Positions 1 to 7,104 of a stretch of DNA of 33,504 nt are shown in pieces. This DNA is from Rickettsiales bacterium (GTDB lineage: Bacteria; Pseudomonadota; Alphaproteobacteria; Rs-D84), in NCBI GenBank assembly GCA_031256175.1, contig JAIRRC010000025.1, positions 1-33,504 of the forward strand. The letters are read 5' to 3'. Position 1 is the stretch's first letter. The number at the start of each line of letters is the position of its first letter. Below the pieces are notes generated by a model. That model ran no database searches. It worked only from the letters and a program-made list of their open reading frames with translations, and had not been told where the DNA came from. A program made the position numbers and the translations under genes.

Positions 1-885
1 CAGAAAATCATGCTGAAACTTTGCGATGTTTTGAACTGCAAGGTATCCGACCTTTTCATAAAAGAAAACGACAACGACGCCATAAAGCACTGGCAGACCG
101 AAATGTCGCGCCGCTTCAAGGAAAACGAAAATTCCGGCCTTAAAATCTTCGGCGCGGGCTTGCGCCACATCCGAAAGGCCATCGGCAAAACAATAGTTCA
201 GGCCGCCAAAGACGCCAAGATGACCCTTTCCGTCTATCACCATATCGAAGTCGGGCAGCGCGACGTTTATGAAGACGAAATCGCCAATCTTGCCGCCATG
301 ACCGGCCGCAGCCCCGAGACCTTGATAAAGGAAATCTATCAGCTCCATGAAAACGGCAAGCTGAAAAAAGCCAAGGACGCAACCAACGACGCGCCCAAAT
401 CCATAACCATGTCCGGCGGAAACTTCGGCGGCATAAACGTCGCCGGCGTGCTATATGGCGCCAAGATGTACGAGCTTACACGCAACCGCATGATTCCGAT
501 TTTCGGCGTGCCAAGCGCCGATGGAATCGCATTCAAAAAGTCCGACGAGAAAATGATTATCGCGCCCGCCGCACTGGAAGGCCAGAACGAAATCTATGCC
601 GTCATTCCGAATTCGCGCCGCATGGGCAACGTCCTGCCGCCGCGTTCCTACGCGCTTGTCAATCCGGACGCCGCGGTGCAGTCGGGCGACCTGGCGCTGT
701 TATTGCCGAAGAATTTCGCGGACATAAAGGAAGGCGACAAGGCCGCCGCACAAATCGTTTCCGTGCGCGAGAATCCCGACGACGGCAAGCTTACCGGCCG
801 CCTGTTCAATCCGGACGAAAAAATCGCCATCGGTCCGAACAGCAAGGGAAAGCTGCATAAGATTATTCAGATTATCATTGAGTAA
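1..885 (+). CDS. Double-HTH (XRE) transcriptional regulator with S24/LexA-like C-terminal domain, 5' truncated by the window edge
   Basis: The frame is open from base 1, and the first residues (LKLCDVLNCKVSDLF) look like the last helix of an HTH_3 domain, so the real start lies upstream of the window. A second XRE-type HTH follows, from LRHIRKAIGKTI to about SPETLIKEI. The C-terminal half (IPIFGVPSADG, then YALVNPDAAVQSGDLALLL) resembles the S24 LexA/CI fold. A serine is present in PNSRRM where the catalytic Ser is expected. The region where the Lys of the Ser-Lys dyad normally sits reads AAAQIVSVR, so self-cleavage may be lost. It is probably a DNA-binding repressor; its target is unknown. 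Two palindromic repeats lie immediately downstream. Confidence 0.75.
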   Translation, partial: QKIMLKLCDVLNCKVSDLFIKENDNDAIKHWQTEMSRRFKENENSGLKIFGAGLRHIRKAIGKTIVQAAKDAKMTLSVYHHIEVGQRDVYEDEIANLAAMTGRSPETLIKEIYQLHENGKLKKAKDATNDAPKSITMSGGNFGGINVAGVLYGAKMYELTRNRMIPIFGVPSADGIAFKKSDEKMIIAPAALEGQNEIYAVIPNSRRMGNVLPPRSYALVNPDAAVQSGDLALLLPKNFADIKEGDKAAAQIVSVRENPDDGKLTGRLFNPDEKIAIGPNSKGKLHKIIQIIIE

Positions 886-892
886 GGATGAG

Positions 893-917
893 GTCCCCGG
901 TCTTCGCCGGGGATGAC
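893..917 (+). repeat. Palindromic intergenic repeat, copy 1
   Basis: The stem TCCCCGG/CCGGGGA encloses a TCTTCG loop and ends in the family signature ATGACA. It begins just after the stop of the repressor-like gene. It is one of a set of intergenic palindromes in this window whose stems differ but whose right end is conserved. Confidence 0.7.
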
Positions 918-935
918 AATGGATATATACGATTT

Positions 936-963
936 GGGATTCCCGCCGACGCGGGAATGACAA
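936..963 (+). repeat. Palindromic intergenic repeat, copy 2
   Basis: The perfect 8-bp stem ATTCCCGC/GCGGGAAT (939-946 with 951-958) has a 4-nt loop and is followed by GACAA. It lies about 20 bp from copy 1 in the same orientation. The reading frame of the next gene is open through both repeats, but that extension is repeat DNA rather than coding sequence. Confidence 0.75.
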
Positions 964-980
964 ATTGGAGAGAGAGAATT

Positions 981-1634
981 ATGAAAGACGCAAGACCGAA
1001 TGTGGCCGCGCAGCGGCTGCTGAACCTTTACCGCCAGTATCACGTCGTCGTCGGAAAATGGGCGACGCTCAATCCCGTATTCCTTAAAGAAGGCGCGCCG
1101 GAAGTTCTGGCCGAACTGGAAAAACTTTCCACCGGAAAAAAACTTTCCCAGCACATCAAGAACCTTCGCGCGGGAAAGACCGCAAGCGACGCAATCGACC
1201 CGGACCTGCTGCCCTACAACGGAATGATGGAGGTCCAAACCGGAGGCGGCGCGGCGCGCCTCGCCGAGCGCGAGATGTCGCAGCTTGCGCGCGAGCTTCA
1301 CGGATTCGTTCCCGCCGCCGAAAATTTGGAGCGCATAAAGTCCCTGCCCTTCGTGAAATCCCTTGGCGAAAACTGGCGCGACGGGATTGCCGCGGCGCTT
1401 TCGAATTCTTCCGAACTATCGGCCGCTTGGGACGTAGTTTTGAAACTGGACACCGCGACCGGGCTTTGGTTCAAGGCCGGGCGCCTATTGTCCGAAACGC
1501 CGTCGGAACGCATGCGCGCCGAGATTCAGGCGGATATGCTTCAATACGAGAATTATCTTCCGATGTTCGGCGCCGCCGGCGCGGATTTGCTTGGCCAGCT
1601 TAAAAAGGCAATCAGCGTTCAAGAGAACGAATAA
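981..1634 (+). CDS. Hypothetical protein, 217 aa, family not recognised
   Basis: I chose the ATG at 981 because a GGAG/GAGAGA purine stretch precedes it at 967-976. A GTG at 888 would add 31 residues read through two palindromic repeats. The product is soluble, with no signal peptide or membrane segment, and looks mostly helical (alternating charged and Leu/Ala positions, for example in the middle section SQLARELHGF). Third-position GC and amino-acid make-up fit a real gene. I do not recognise a family and infer no function. It is flanked by palindromic repeats on both sides and sits in the same direction as the repressor-like gene upstream. Confidence 0.65.
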   Translation: MKDARPNVAAQRLLNLYRQYHVVVGKWATLNPVFLKEGAPEVLAELEKLSTGKKLSQHIKNLRAGKTASDAIDPDLLPYNGMMEVQTGGGAARLAEREMSQLARELHGFVPAAENLERIKSLPFVKSLGENWRDGIAAALSNSSELSAAWDVVLKLDTATGLWFKAGRLLSETPSERMRAEIQADMLQYENYLPMFGAAGADLLGQLKKAISVQENE

Positions 1635-1641
1635 TGCCGGG

Positions 1642-1668
1642 ATACCGCGGTTAAACCGCGGTATGACA
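1642..1668 (+). repeat. Palindromic intergenic repeat, copy 3
   Basis: Bases 1642-1664 are a perfect 23-bp palindrome (an 11-bp arm beginning ATACCGCGG, a single central A, then the complementary arm). It ends in the shared ATGACAA. It begins 8 bp after the stop at 1634 and could also act as a transcript-end hairpin, but no T-tract follows. Confidence 0.8.
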
Positions 1669-1683
1669 ATTATATTGCGCGGC

Positions 1684-1712
1684 TTGACGCTTTTATGTTA
1701 AAATGATATATA
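1684..1712 (+). promoter_or_regulatory. Sigma70-type promoter for the small secreted protein
   Basis: TTGACG at 1684-1689, a 17-bp spacer, then TATATA at 1707-1712. It lies in an AT-rich island between two palindromic repeats, about 45 bp before the start codon at 1757. Position and spacing are good; the -10 matches consensus at 4 of 6 bases. Confidence 0.5.
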
Positions 1713-1721
1713 CAAATTGAG

Positions 1722-1746
1722 ATGCTGACCTTCGTCAGCATGACGG
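1722..1746 (+). repeat. Palindromic intergenic repeat, copy 4, in the 5' leader
   Basis: The 8-bp stem ATGCTGAC/GTCAGCAT encloses a CTTC loop, then ATGACGGG. If transcription starts at the promoter upstream, this repeat lies inside the mRNA leader, and its right end runs into the likely ribosome-binding purines (GGGGTGG) of the next gene. Confidence 0.75.
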
Positions 1747-1756
1747 GGTGGAAAAA

Positions 1757-2080
1757 ATGATGAAAAAAATATTAATGTTCTCCGTTTTTGTTTGCTCCGT
1801 TTCGGGCGGCGCCTATGCGTGGCAACTGGAAACGCAGCGGACGCTGGGCTCCGGCGAGGGGAAAAACCAGAACGTGCTTGTCAAATGCACGACCGCGTCC
1901 GGCCAGGTTTCAAGCCAGACTTGCAGCGTCAGGCGCTATGCCAAATGCCAGAAGACAAGCGGCGGCGGCAAGAATTGCAACGGATGGCAGCCTTGGTCCG
2001 ATGTTCGGAATCCAGGCCGCGGATTCACCACATGGCAGGACGCGGCGAAAACTTGCTGCGCAGCCAAAGGCCTTAAATAA
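1757..2080 (+). CDS. Small secreted protein with cysteines, family not recognised
   Basis: The start could be GTG 1748, ATG 1757 or ATG 1760. I chose 1757 because GGGGTGG ends 5 bp upstream and the GTG lies inside those purines. The N-terminus is a classic signal peptide (Met-Lys-Lys, a hydrophobic core, then cleavage near GGAYA-W), so the product is exported. The mature part is about 85 residues, basic and Trp-containing, with Cys in VKCTT, TCSV, AKCQ and NCNG and an adjacent pair in KTCCAAKG, which suggests disulphides in the periplasm. No enzyme motif is visible. A promoter and a leader-embedded palindrome precede it, and a short hairpin follows the stop. Confidence 0.65.
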   Translation: MMKKILMFSVFVCSVSGGAYAWQLETQRTLGSGEGKNQNVLVKCTTASGQVSSQTCSVRRYAKCQKTSGGGKNCNGWQPWSDVRNPGRGFTTWQDAAKTCCAAKGLK

Positions 2081-2086
2081 AAATGA

Positions 2087-2103
2087 ATCGCGCTTCGCGC
2101 GAT
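2087..2103 (+). other. Short hairpin after the secreted-protein gene
   Basis: ATCGCGC/GCGCGAT with a TTC loop begins 6 bp after the stop at 2080. There is no T-tract, so it is a weak terminator candidate at best. It may instead protect the mRNA 3' end. Confidence 0.4.
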
Positions 2104-2116
2104 AGTTTCCGCGCAA

Positions 2117-2144
2117 TGGACCCCGGCCTGTGCCGGGGTGACGA
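2117..2144 (+). repeat. Palindromic intergenic repeat, copy 5
   Basis: The 7-bp stem CCCCGGC/GCCGGGG (2121-2127 with 2132-2138) is flanked by TGGA on the left and TGACGAG on the right. These match the flanks of the other palindromes in this window. Confidence 0.7.
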
Positions 2145-2267
2145 GTTGGGTTGGGCACGTCCCGACGAATCACAGGAAAACCATCCTGTTGAAACATCAA
2201 GACATTATTCCTAATATATGAACGCAGGCGGTATGTCGAAACTGCGATTGGGCGTTGTTCCTCGTCC

Positions 2268-2450
2268 GTGTTCTACAACGACTACGAGTCCGCGGCTAAA
2301 CGCGGGCAGAACGCGGCCAACAACGTCGCGAACAACGTGGACGACAACCCGAATGAACGGGGCGCGTTCGCCGTCGCTTTCGATACTTGCAAATTTCAGG
2401 GAAAAAGTTTCGCCGACCCGGGGGACGCGGCAAGCGCCGCAGAGGCCTGA
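2268..2450 (+). pseudogene. Possible small gene or 5'-damaged gene remnant
   Basis: A 60-residue frame from a GTG at 2268 has convincing codon use (mostly C or G in third positions) and the sequence FYNDYESAAKRG through to DPGDAASAAEA. It has no credible ribosome-binding site, and the frame stays open upstream only to 2193. In a neighbouring frame, ATG 2218 or ATG 2233 starts a signal-peptide-like stretch (MSKLRLGVV). A real gene may therefore have lost its reading frame near 2255-2270. I cannot tell a remnant from a short functional gene with a weak start. Confidence 0.35.
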
Positions 2451-2496
2451 AAAACACAAGGCTGGACATATCGCCTTCTCGGGCCCTTTGGGCGAG

Positions 2497-2522
2497 GTCC
2501 CCGGTCAAGCCGGGGACGACAA
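2497..2522 (+). repeat. Palindromic intergenic repeat, copy 6
   Basis: The 8-bp stem GTCCCCGG/CCGGGGAC (2497-2504 with 2510-2517) has loop TCAAG and tail GACAA. Relative to copy 1, the outermost stem position has changed on both arms (here G-C, elsewhere an A-T style pair), so pairing is kept. A second small GC hairpin lies just to its left at 2478-2496. Confidence 0.7.
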
Positions 2523-2553
2523 TTGAAGGGTCCGGGAAAACACGACGACCGGG

Positions 2554-2600
2554 GAACCCGCCCCGCACGCTTAACCGCGGGCCGGCGGGTTCGATTTTCT
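2554..2600 (+). terminator. Terminator-like hairpin upstream of pyrG
   Basis: A 9-bp inverted repeat GAACCCGCC/GGCGGGTTC (2554-2562 with 2584-2592) has a second nested stem CCCGC/GCGGG and is followed by GATTTTCTTATT. The long GC stem plus a modest T-rich tail suggests factor-independent termination of whatever is transcribed from 2200-2550, which insulates pyrG. Confidence 0.5.
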
Positions 2601-2602
2601 TA

Positions 2603-2632
2603 TTGCGCGGGCCTGGGAATTTTTGCTAGATT
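2603..2632 (+). promoter_or_regulatory. pyrG: Candidate promoter for pyrG-comEC
   Basis: TTGCGC at 2603-2608, an 18-bp spacer, then TAGATT at 2627-2632 with TG two bases upstream of it. It is weaker than the other promoters in the window, but it lies in the only AT-rich stretch between the terminator-like hairpin and pyrG. Confidence 0.35.
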
Positions 2633-2660
2633 TTCATGGAAAAGGATTTTAGTTATCACT

Positions 2661-2687
2661 GGATACTGGCCTTCGCCAGTATGACGG
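2661..2687 (+). repeat. Palindromic intergenic repeat, copy 7, in the pyrG leader
   Basis: The 8-bp stem ATACTGGC/GCCAGTAT (2663-2670 with 2675-2682) has a CTTC loop, preceded by CTGG and followed by GACGGG. The loop and tail are the same as copy 4, but the stem is different. It ends about 20 bp before the pyrG start. Confidence 0.75.
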
Positions 2688-2705
2688 GTGAAAGGGGTAA
2701 TTCAC

Positions 2706-4346
2706 ATGCAAAGAAAATACATATTCGTAACCGGCGGCGTCGTTTCAAGCCTTGGCAAGGGCGTGGCCGCAGCTTCCATCGGCGCGCTGCTTAAATCGCG
2801 CGGCTTTTCCGTCCATATGCGCAAATTCGACCCATATCTCAACATCGACCCGGGCGCCATGAGCCCGCTTCAACACGGCGAAGTCTATGTAACCAACGAC
2901 GGATACGAAACCGACCTGGACCTTGGATACTACGAGCGGTTCCTTGAAATCCAGCTCTCGCGCAACGATTCCGTTTCCGCCGGCAAGGTCTTTTGGGAAG
3001 TCCTTAACAAAGAGCGCCGCGGCGACTATCACGGCGCGACAATCCAGCTTATTCCGCACATCACCAACCAAATCAAGGAATACATCGGCACGGAAACCAA
3101 CACCGACTTCGTCATATGCGAGCTGGGCGGCACAATCGGCGACATCGAACAGCTTGTGTTCATCGAGGCGCTGCGCCAATTCTCGAACGACATCGGGCGC
3201 GAAAACGCGATGTTCGTCCACTTGTCATACGTCCCCTACATCGCCGCCGCGAACGAAATCAAGACCAAGCCGACGCAGGCTTCCGTCCGGCTGCTTCTCG
3301 AAAAAGGCATTCAGGCCGACATGATTCTCTGCCGCACCGCGCGCGAGATGGGCGACGACGACAAGCGCAAGCTCGCCATGTTTTGCAACCTGAAACCCGC
3401 AAGCATAATCGAAGCGCCCGATTTGGACAATATATACAAGGTGCCGCTTGCCTATGAAAAACAGAATATAGTCGAGCAGATTTTACTGCACTTCGGGATG
3501 GACGCGTCGCGCAACGGGAACCTGGCGCCGCTTCAACGCATTTCGGACTATCTGGCCGCCGACGTGCCGTCCGTAAATATCGGCGTGGTCGGAAAATATT
3601 TTTCGGTGCCCGATTCCTACAAGTCGCTTTTCGAATCGCTTTTCCACGCCGGAATCGCGAACAACATCAAAGTCAAAATCCATAAAATCAACGCCGAGGA
3701 TTTGGAAAAGATGGACGAAGACGCTTTGGCCGACGCTCTCGGCACCATGGACGGCATACTCGTGCCCGGCGGTTTCGGAGAGCGCGGCATTCCGGGCAAG
3801 ATGCTCGCCGCGGGATACGCGCGCAAGAACAAGATTCCATACTTCGGCATTTGTCTCGGCATGCAGCTGGCCGTTATCGAATTCATGCGGAACGTCTGCG
3901 GAATCAAGGACGCGAACTCGACCGAGTTCACCAAGAACTGCACGCCCATCATTTCGCTTATGAGCGAATGGGAAAAAGACGGCAAGAAGGAAATCCGCAC
4001 GGAAAATTCCGACATCGGCGGGACGCTTCGCCTGGGCGCGTATCCGTGCGTGATAGCGCCCGACACTTTGGCGGCCGAAGTCTATGGGCTCATCGAGATT
4101 TCCGAGCGGCACCGACACAGGTATGAAATGGATTTATCGTTCGAAGAAATCCTCAACAAAAACGGGATGATAGTTTCGGGGAAATCGCCCGACGGCAAGC
4201 TACCCGAAATCATAGAGCTTGCCGGCCATCCATTCTTCATCGCGGGGCAATTCCATCCGGAATTCCAATCGTCGCCCTTCAATGCGCACCCGCTGTTCAA
4301 GGCTTTCGTCCGCGCGGCCGCAAAGACTTCGAACCTGCCGTTGTAA
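2706..4346 (+). CDS. pyrG: CTP synthase
   Basis: CTP synthase makes CTP from UTP, ATP and glutamine, the last step of de novo pyrimidine synthesis. At 546 residues it is normal family length. The N-terminal amidoligase domain begins KYIFVTGGVVSSLGKG (P-loop) and contains FDPYLNIDPGAMSP. The C-terminal class I glutamine amidotransferase domain has the nucleophile Cys383 in FGICLGMQ and the His517/Glu519 pair in FHPEF. The ATG at 2706 is preferred over the GTG at 2688 because AAAGGGGTAA precedes it and MQRKYIFVTGG is the family N-terminus. comEC starts on the base after its stop codon, so the two are probably cotranscribed. A palindromic repeat lies in its leader. Confidence 0.97.
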   Translation: MQRKYIFVTGGVVSSLGKGVAAASIGALLKSRGFSVHMRKFDPYLNIDPGAMSPLQHGEVYVTNDGYETDLDLGYYERFLEIQLSRNDSVSAGKVFWEVLNKERRGDYHGATIQLIPHITNQIKEYIGTETNTDFVICELGGTIGDIEQLVFIEALRQFSNDIGRENAMFVHLSYVPYIAAANEIKTKPTQASVRLLLEKGIQADMILCRTAREMGDDDKRKLAMFCNLKPASIIEAPDLDNIYKVPLAYEKQNIVEQILLHFGMDASRNGNLAPLQRISDYLAADVPSVNIGVVGKYFSVPDSYKSLFESLFHAGIANNIKVKIHKINAEDLEKMDEDALADALGTMDGILVPGGFGERGIPGKMLAAGYARKNKIPYFGICLGMQLAVIEFMRNVCGIKDANSTEFTKNCTPIISLMSEWEKDGKKEIRTENSDIGGTLRLGAYPCVIAPDTLAAEVYGLIEISERHRHRYEMDLSFEEILNKNGMIVSGKSPDGKLPEIIELAGHPFFIAGQFHPEFQSSPFNAHPLFKAFVRAAAKTSNLPL

Positions 4347-6395
4347 ATGGACAGGGTCCGCAGATTTCTCGAATCGATTTCGCCCAACCTCGCCCTGGTC
4401 GCGCCTTTCATGTTCGCTTTCGGCGCCGCGCTTTATTTCGGGCTGGAAGCGGAGCCGCTTGTCGCATGGCCGGGCGTTGTCGCGATTTTATGCGCGGCGT
4501 GCATAATCAGAATTTTTATCCTACGCGGAAAATTCCAGGCTTATAATTATGTCGCCATAATGCTGGCGCTATTCGTTCTATTCGGATTTTTCCATGCCGC
4601 GTTCTGGGCGCGGACGGCGGGCACGGAAACCATGCGGCGGCCCTGGCGCGACATCATGGTTCAGGGCCGGGTTTCCAAAATCGACTATACTTCCGACCGC
4701 GCGCGCGTCTGGCTGAAAGGCGCAACCACCGACAAGGAAACGCCGCCGATGGTCATGCGCATAACGCTTTCGCGCGAAGATTCGGCGCCCGACGTCGGCG
4801 ATGTCGTCGCGATGCGCGCCGCGCTGTATCGCGCGGGAACGCCCGACGCGCCAGGCGCCTTCGATTTCGCCAAATGGTCGTATTTCAACGGAATCGGCGC
4901 GTCGGGATACGCGCAGGAAAACCACCGCGTGATTTCCAAAACGGGCGGCGGCGCCCAAAATTATTTTCAGGATTTACGAAACAAGATTCATGCCGACATA
5001 GCGGCGCACGCTTCGCGCAATGCGACTATGCTTGCGGATTCGCTGGTGCTTGGACACTCGCGCGCCATGACGCGCATTGAGGCCGACAATATCCGCGCCG
5101 CCGGTCTGGCGCATGTGTTCACGATTTCGGGACTGCATATGACGCTGCTGGGCGGATGGTTCTTCTTCATATTCAATTTCATTTTCAAATTATTTCCGCC
5201 GATTACGCGGAATTTTTCCTCGGCCAAATTCGCGGCGGTCGCGACATGGGTCTGTCTGGCCGCCTATCTTATGATTTCGGGCGCGGGCGTCGCGACAATC
5301 CGCGCGTTTTCCATGGCAAGCCTTGGGTTTCTTGCGGCCATACTCGGGCGGCGCGCGGTGTCGCTGCGAATCCTATGCTTGTGCATGTTCGCGCTGCTGA
5401 TTCTTCGGCCGCATTATGCGCTTGAAGCCGGATTCCAGATGTCCTTCGCCGCGGCCTTCGGCCTAATATATTTCTTCGGCGGAAATCGCGAGTATGAAAA
5501 GCGGACGCGGGTTCAAAAATTAAAGCGCGCGGTTTGGCTTGTGCTTGCGACGTCGCTCATATCTACGATATTCACGATGCCTTTCGTCGCGCACCATTTC
5601 CACGCCGTGGCGCTGTATGGCGAAATCGGAAACCTGCTTTGCCTCACGATTTTTTCCGTCGTGATTTTACCGCTCACCATATTCGGAACCATCGCTTCCG
5701 CGTTCGGAAGCTTCTGGCTGCTGGAAACGGCGGCGAAAGTTTATGGATTCCTATACGAGATAATTTCATTCATCGCCGGAATGCCAAGCGCCCTGCTTTA
5801 TGTCCCAAGCATTCCGGGCTGGGCGCTCGCGCTTGTCGCTTTGGGCGGCGCGTTCATAATCCTTATGAAGAGCCGCGCGAGATGGCTTGGCGCCGCGCCG
5901 ATTGTGTTGGCGGTCATATACATTTTCGCCAAGCCCGAGCCCGTTCTTTACGCATCGCGCGACAGGGAAGTCGTCGCCGTCATGACCGACAGCGGGAATC
6001 TTCGATTCAATATGCCGCGCTCGAAGGAAAACCCGTTCGTATTCGAATCATGGTCGGGCCTCAACGCGGAACCATTTCCCGAAAGAAAAATGCGCAAGGC
6101 CTTCGGAAAAGGATTCGAGGGCGAGAAATTTTCGATGGAATGCTTGAAGCAAAGCGACACCTGTATATATAAAACGAAAAATTTCAGCGTCGGAATCGCG
6201 CTTCGTTTCACGGGTCTTGCGAAACATCTGGACCAGCTTTGCGAGAATACGGATTTCATCATAACTTACGACCGGGTCGATTATCCGAACTGCAAAGCGC
6301 GCATTATCAATGAACCGGCGCCCTTCGCGATTTATCCCGGCGGCCGCGTCAAATTCGCGCCGGCCAACCGCCTTTGGCATAATCCGCGGAAATAA
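4347..6395 (+). CDS. comEC: ComEC/Rec2-family membrane protein
   Basis: This inner-membrane channel family carries single-stranded DNA into the cytoplasm during natural transformation. The 682-residue product has N-terminal hydrophobic helices, a soluble OB-like segment (about residues 90-190), then the competence domain with the hallmark HVFTISGLHMTLLGG and many membrane spans (about residues 230-525). The last 150 residues lack the HxHxDH metallo-beta-lactamase motif of classical ComEC. They carry paired cysteines around EKFSMECLKQSDTC and QLCENTDF, as I recall for alphaproteobacterial ComEC proteins. The ATG directly follows the pyrG stop with no clear ribosome-binding site, suggesting translational coupling. 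Its 3' end overlaps convergent truA by 47 bp. Confidence 0.9.
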   Translation: MDRVRRFLESISPNLALVAPFMFAFGAALYFGLEAEPLVAWPGVVAILCAACIIRIFILRGKFQAYNYVAIMLALFVLFGFFHAAFWARTAGTETMRRPWRDIMVQGRVSKIDYTSDRARVWLKGATTDKETPPMVMRITLSREDSAPDVGDVVAMRAALYRAGTPDAPGAFDFAKWSYFNGIGASGYAQENHRVISKTGGGAQNYFQDLRNKIHADIAAHASRNATMLADSLVLGHSRAMTRIEADNIRAAGLAHVFTISGLHMTLLGGWFFFIFNFIFKLFPPITRNFSSAKFAAVATWVCLAAYLMISGAGVATIRAFSMASLGFLAAILGRRAVSLRILCLCMFALLILRPHYALEAGFQMSFAAAFGLIYFFGGNREYEKRTRVQKLKRAVWLVLATSLISTIFTMPFVAHHFHAVALYGEIGNLLCLTIFSVVILPLTIFGTIASAFGSFWLLETAAKVYGFLYEIISFIAGMPSALLYVPSIPGWALALVALGGAFIILMKSRARWLGAAPIVLAVIYIFAKPEPVLYASRDREVVAVMTDSGNLRFNMPRSKENPFVFESWSGLNAEPFPERKMRKAFGKGFEGEKFSMECLKQSDTCIYKTKNFSVGIALRFTGLAKHLDQLCENTDFIITYDRVDYPNCKARIINEPAPFAIYPGGRVKFAPANRLWHNPRK

Positions 6396-7104
6396 AATAA
6401 AGACCAGAAGCCGGCGCGGTTTGGCCCGCCGCAGCGCGGTTCTTCGCATCCAAAATCGAATTTATTTCAAGCGGTTTGCCAAGACCTATATCGACCAAAG
6501 TGCCGACCATGTTCCGCACCTGATGGTGCAGGAAAGAACGCGCGCTGAAATAAAAACTTATAATGTCGCCATTCTTTTCTATCCGGATTTCGTCCAAAGT
6601 CTTTATCGGCGATTTGGCCTGGCATTCGGTCGACCTGAAAGAATTGAAGTCATGCCGGCCCAGCAATTTTTTCGATTCGGAAACCATTCGCGCCATATCC
6701 AGTTCGCGCGGAACCCACCAGACGCGCCCCGCCATCAATTTGGACGGACTGCGGCGGTTCAAAATGTCATAGTGGTAATGTCTTTGCGCCGCTGAAAAAC
6801 GCGCGTGAAAATCGTCCGGCACGCGGCGCGCTTCAAGAACCGAAACCGGCGTTTCGCGCAGGTAAAAATTAAGCGCCGCGCGGATGGTGTCTTCGCCCTC
6901 TTCCTTCGCCATATCGAAGTGCGCGGGCATTTTTTCAGCGTGCACGCCCGCGTCGGTGCGGCCGCAGCCGACCACGTCGGACTTCTCGCCGCAGAATTCG
7001 AAGACCGCGCGTTCGACCAGGGACTGCACGCTGTCGCCCTGCTCGTTCTTCTGGAAGCCGATAAGATTCGTTCCGTCGTATTCAAGAGTTATGAGAATTC
7101 GCAT
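6349..7104 (-). CDS. truA: tRNA pseudouridine38-40 synthase
   Basis: TruA isomerises uridines 38-40 in the anticodon arm of many tRNAs. The product has 251 residues and is full length. The catalytic aspartate is Asp51 in GCGRTDAGVHA, and FLHHQVRNMVGTL and FSA(A)QRHYHYDI are family motifs. I start it at the ATG at 7104 (MRILITLEYDG), which is preceded by AAAGGGG. The longer reading frame to 7137 only adds residues overlapping fmt. It is the last gene of the thrS-rmuC-def-fmt-truA operon, overlaps the fmt 3' end by 16 bp, and runs 47 bp into comEC from the opposite side. Confidence 0.95.
   Translation of the reverse strand: MRILITLEYDGTNLIGFQKNEQGDSVQSLVERAVFEFCGEKSDVVGCGRTDAGVHAEKMPAHFDMAKEEGEDTIRAALNFYLRETPVSVLEARRVPDDFHARFSAAQRHYHYDILNRRSPSKLMAGRVWWVPRELDMARMVSESKKLLGRHDFNSFRSTECQAKSPIKTLDEIRIEKNGDIISFYFSARSFLHHQVRNMVGTLVDIGLGKPLEINSILDAKNRAAAGQTAPASGLYFISADYAKGGWPARI

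Noticed and set aside
888-980. N-terminal extension of the 217-aa protein from GTG 888
   Set aside because: It would be translated entirely from two palindromic repeats; ATG 981 has a better ribosome-binding site.
2478-2496. GC hairpin CTCGGGCCC/GGGCGAG as a terminator
   Set aside because: The stem is imperfect and no T-tract follows; the stronger candidate is at 2554-2600.
889-2687. The palindrome series as a CRISPR array
   Set aside because: Units differ in stem sequence, spacing is irregular, genes lie between them, and no cas gene is visible.
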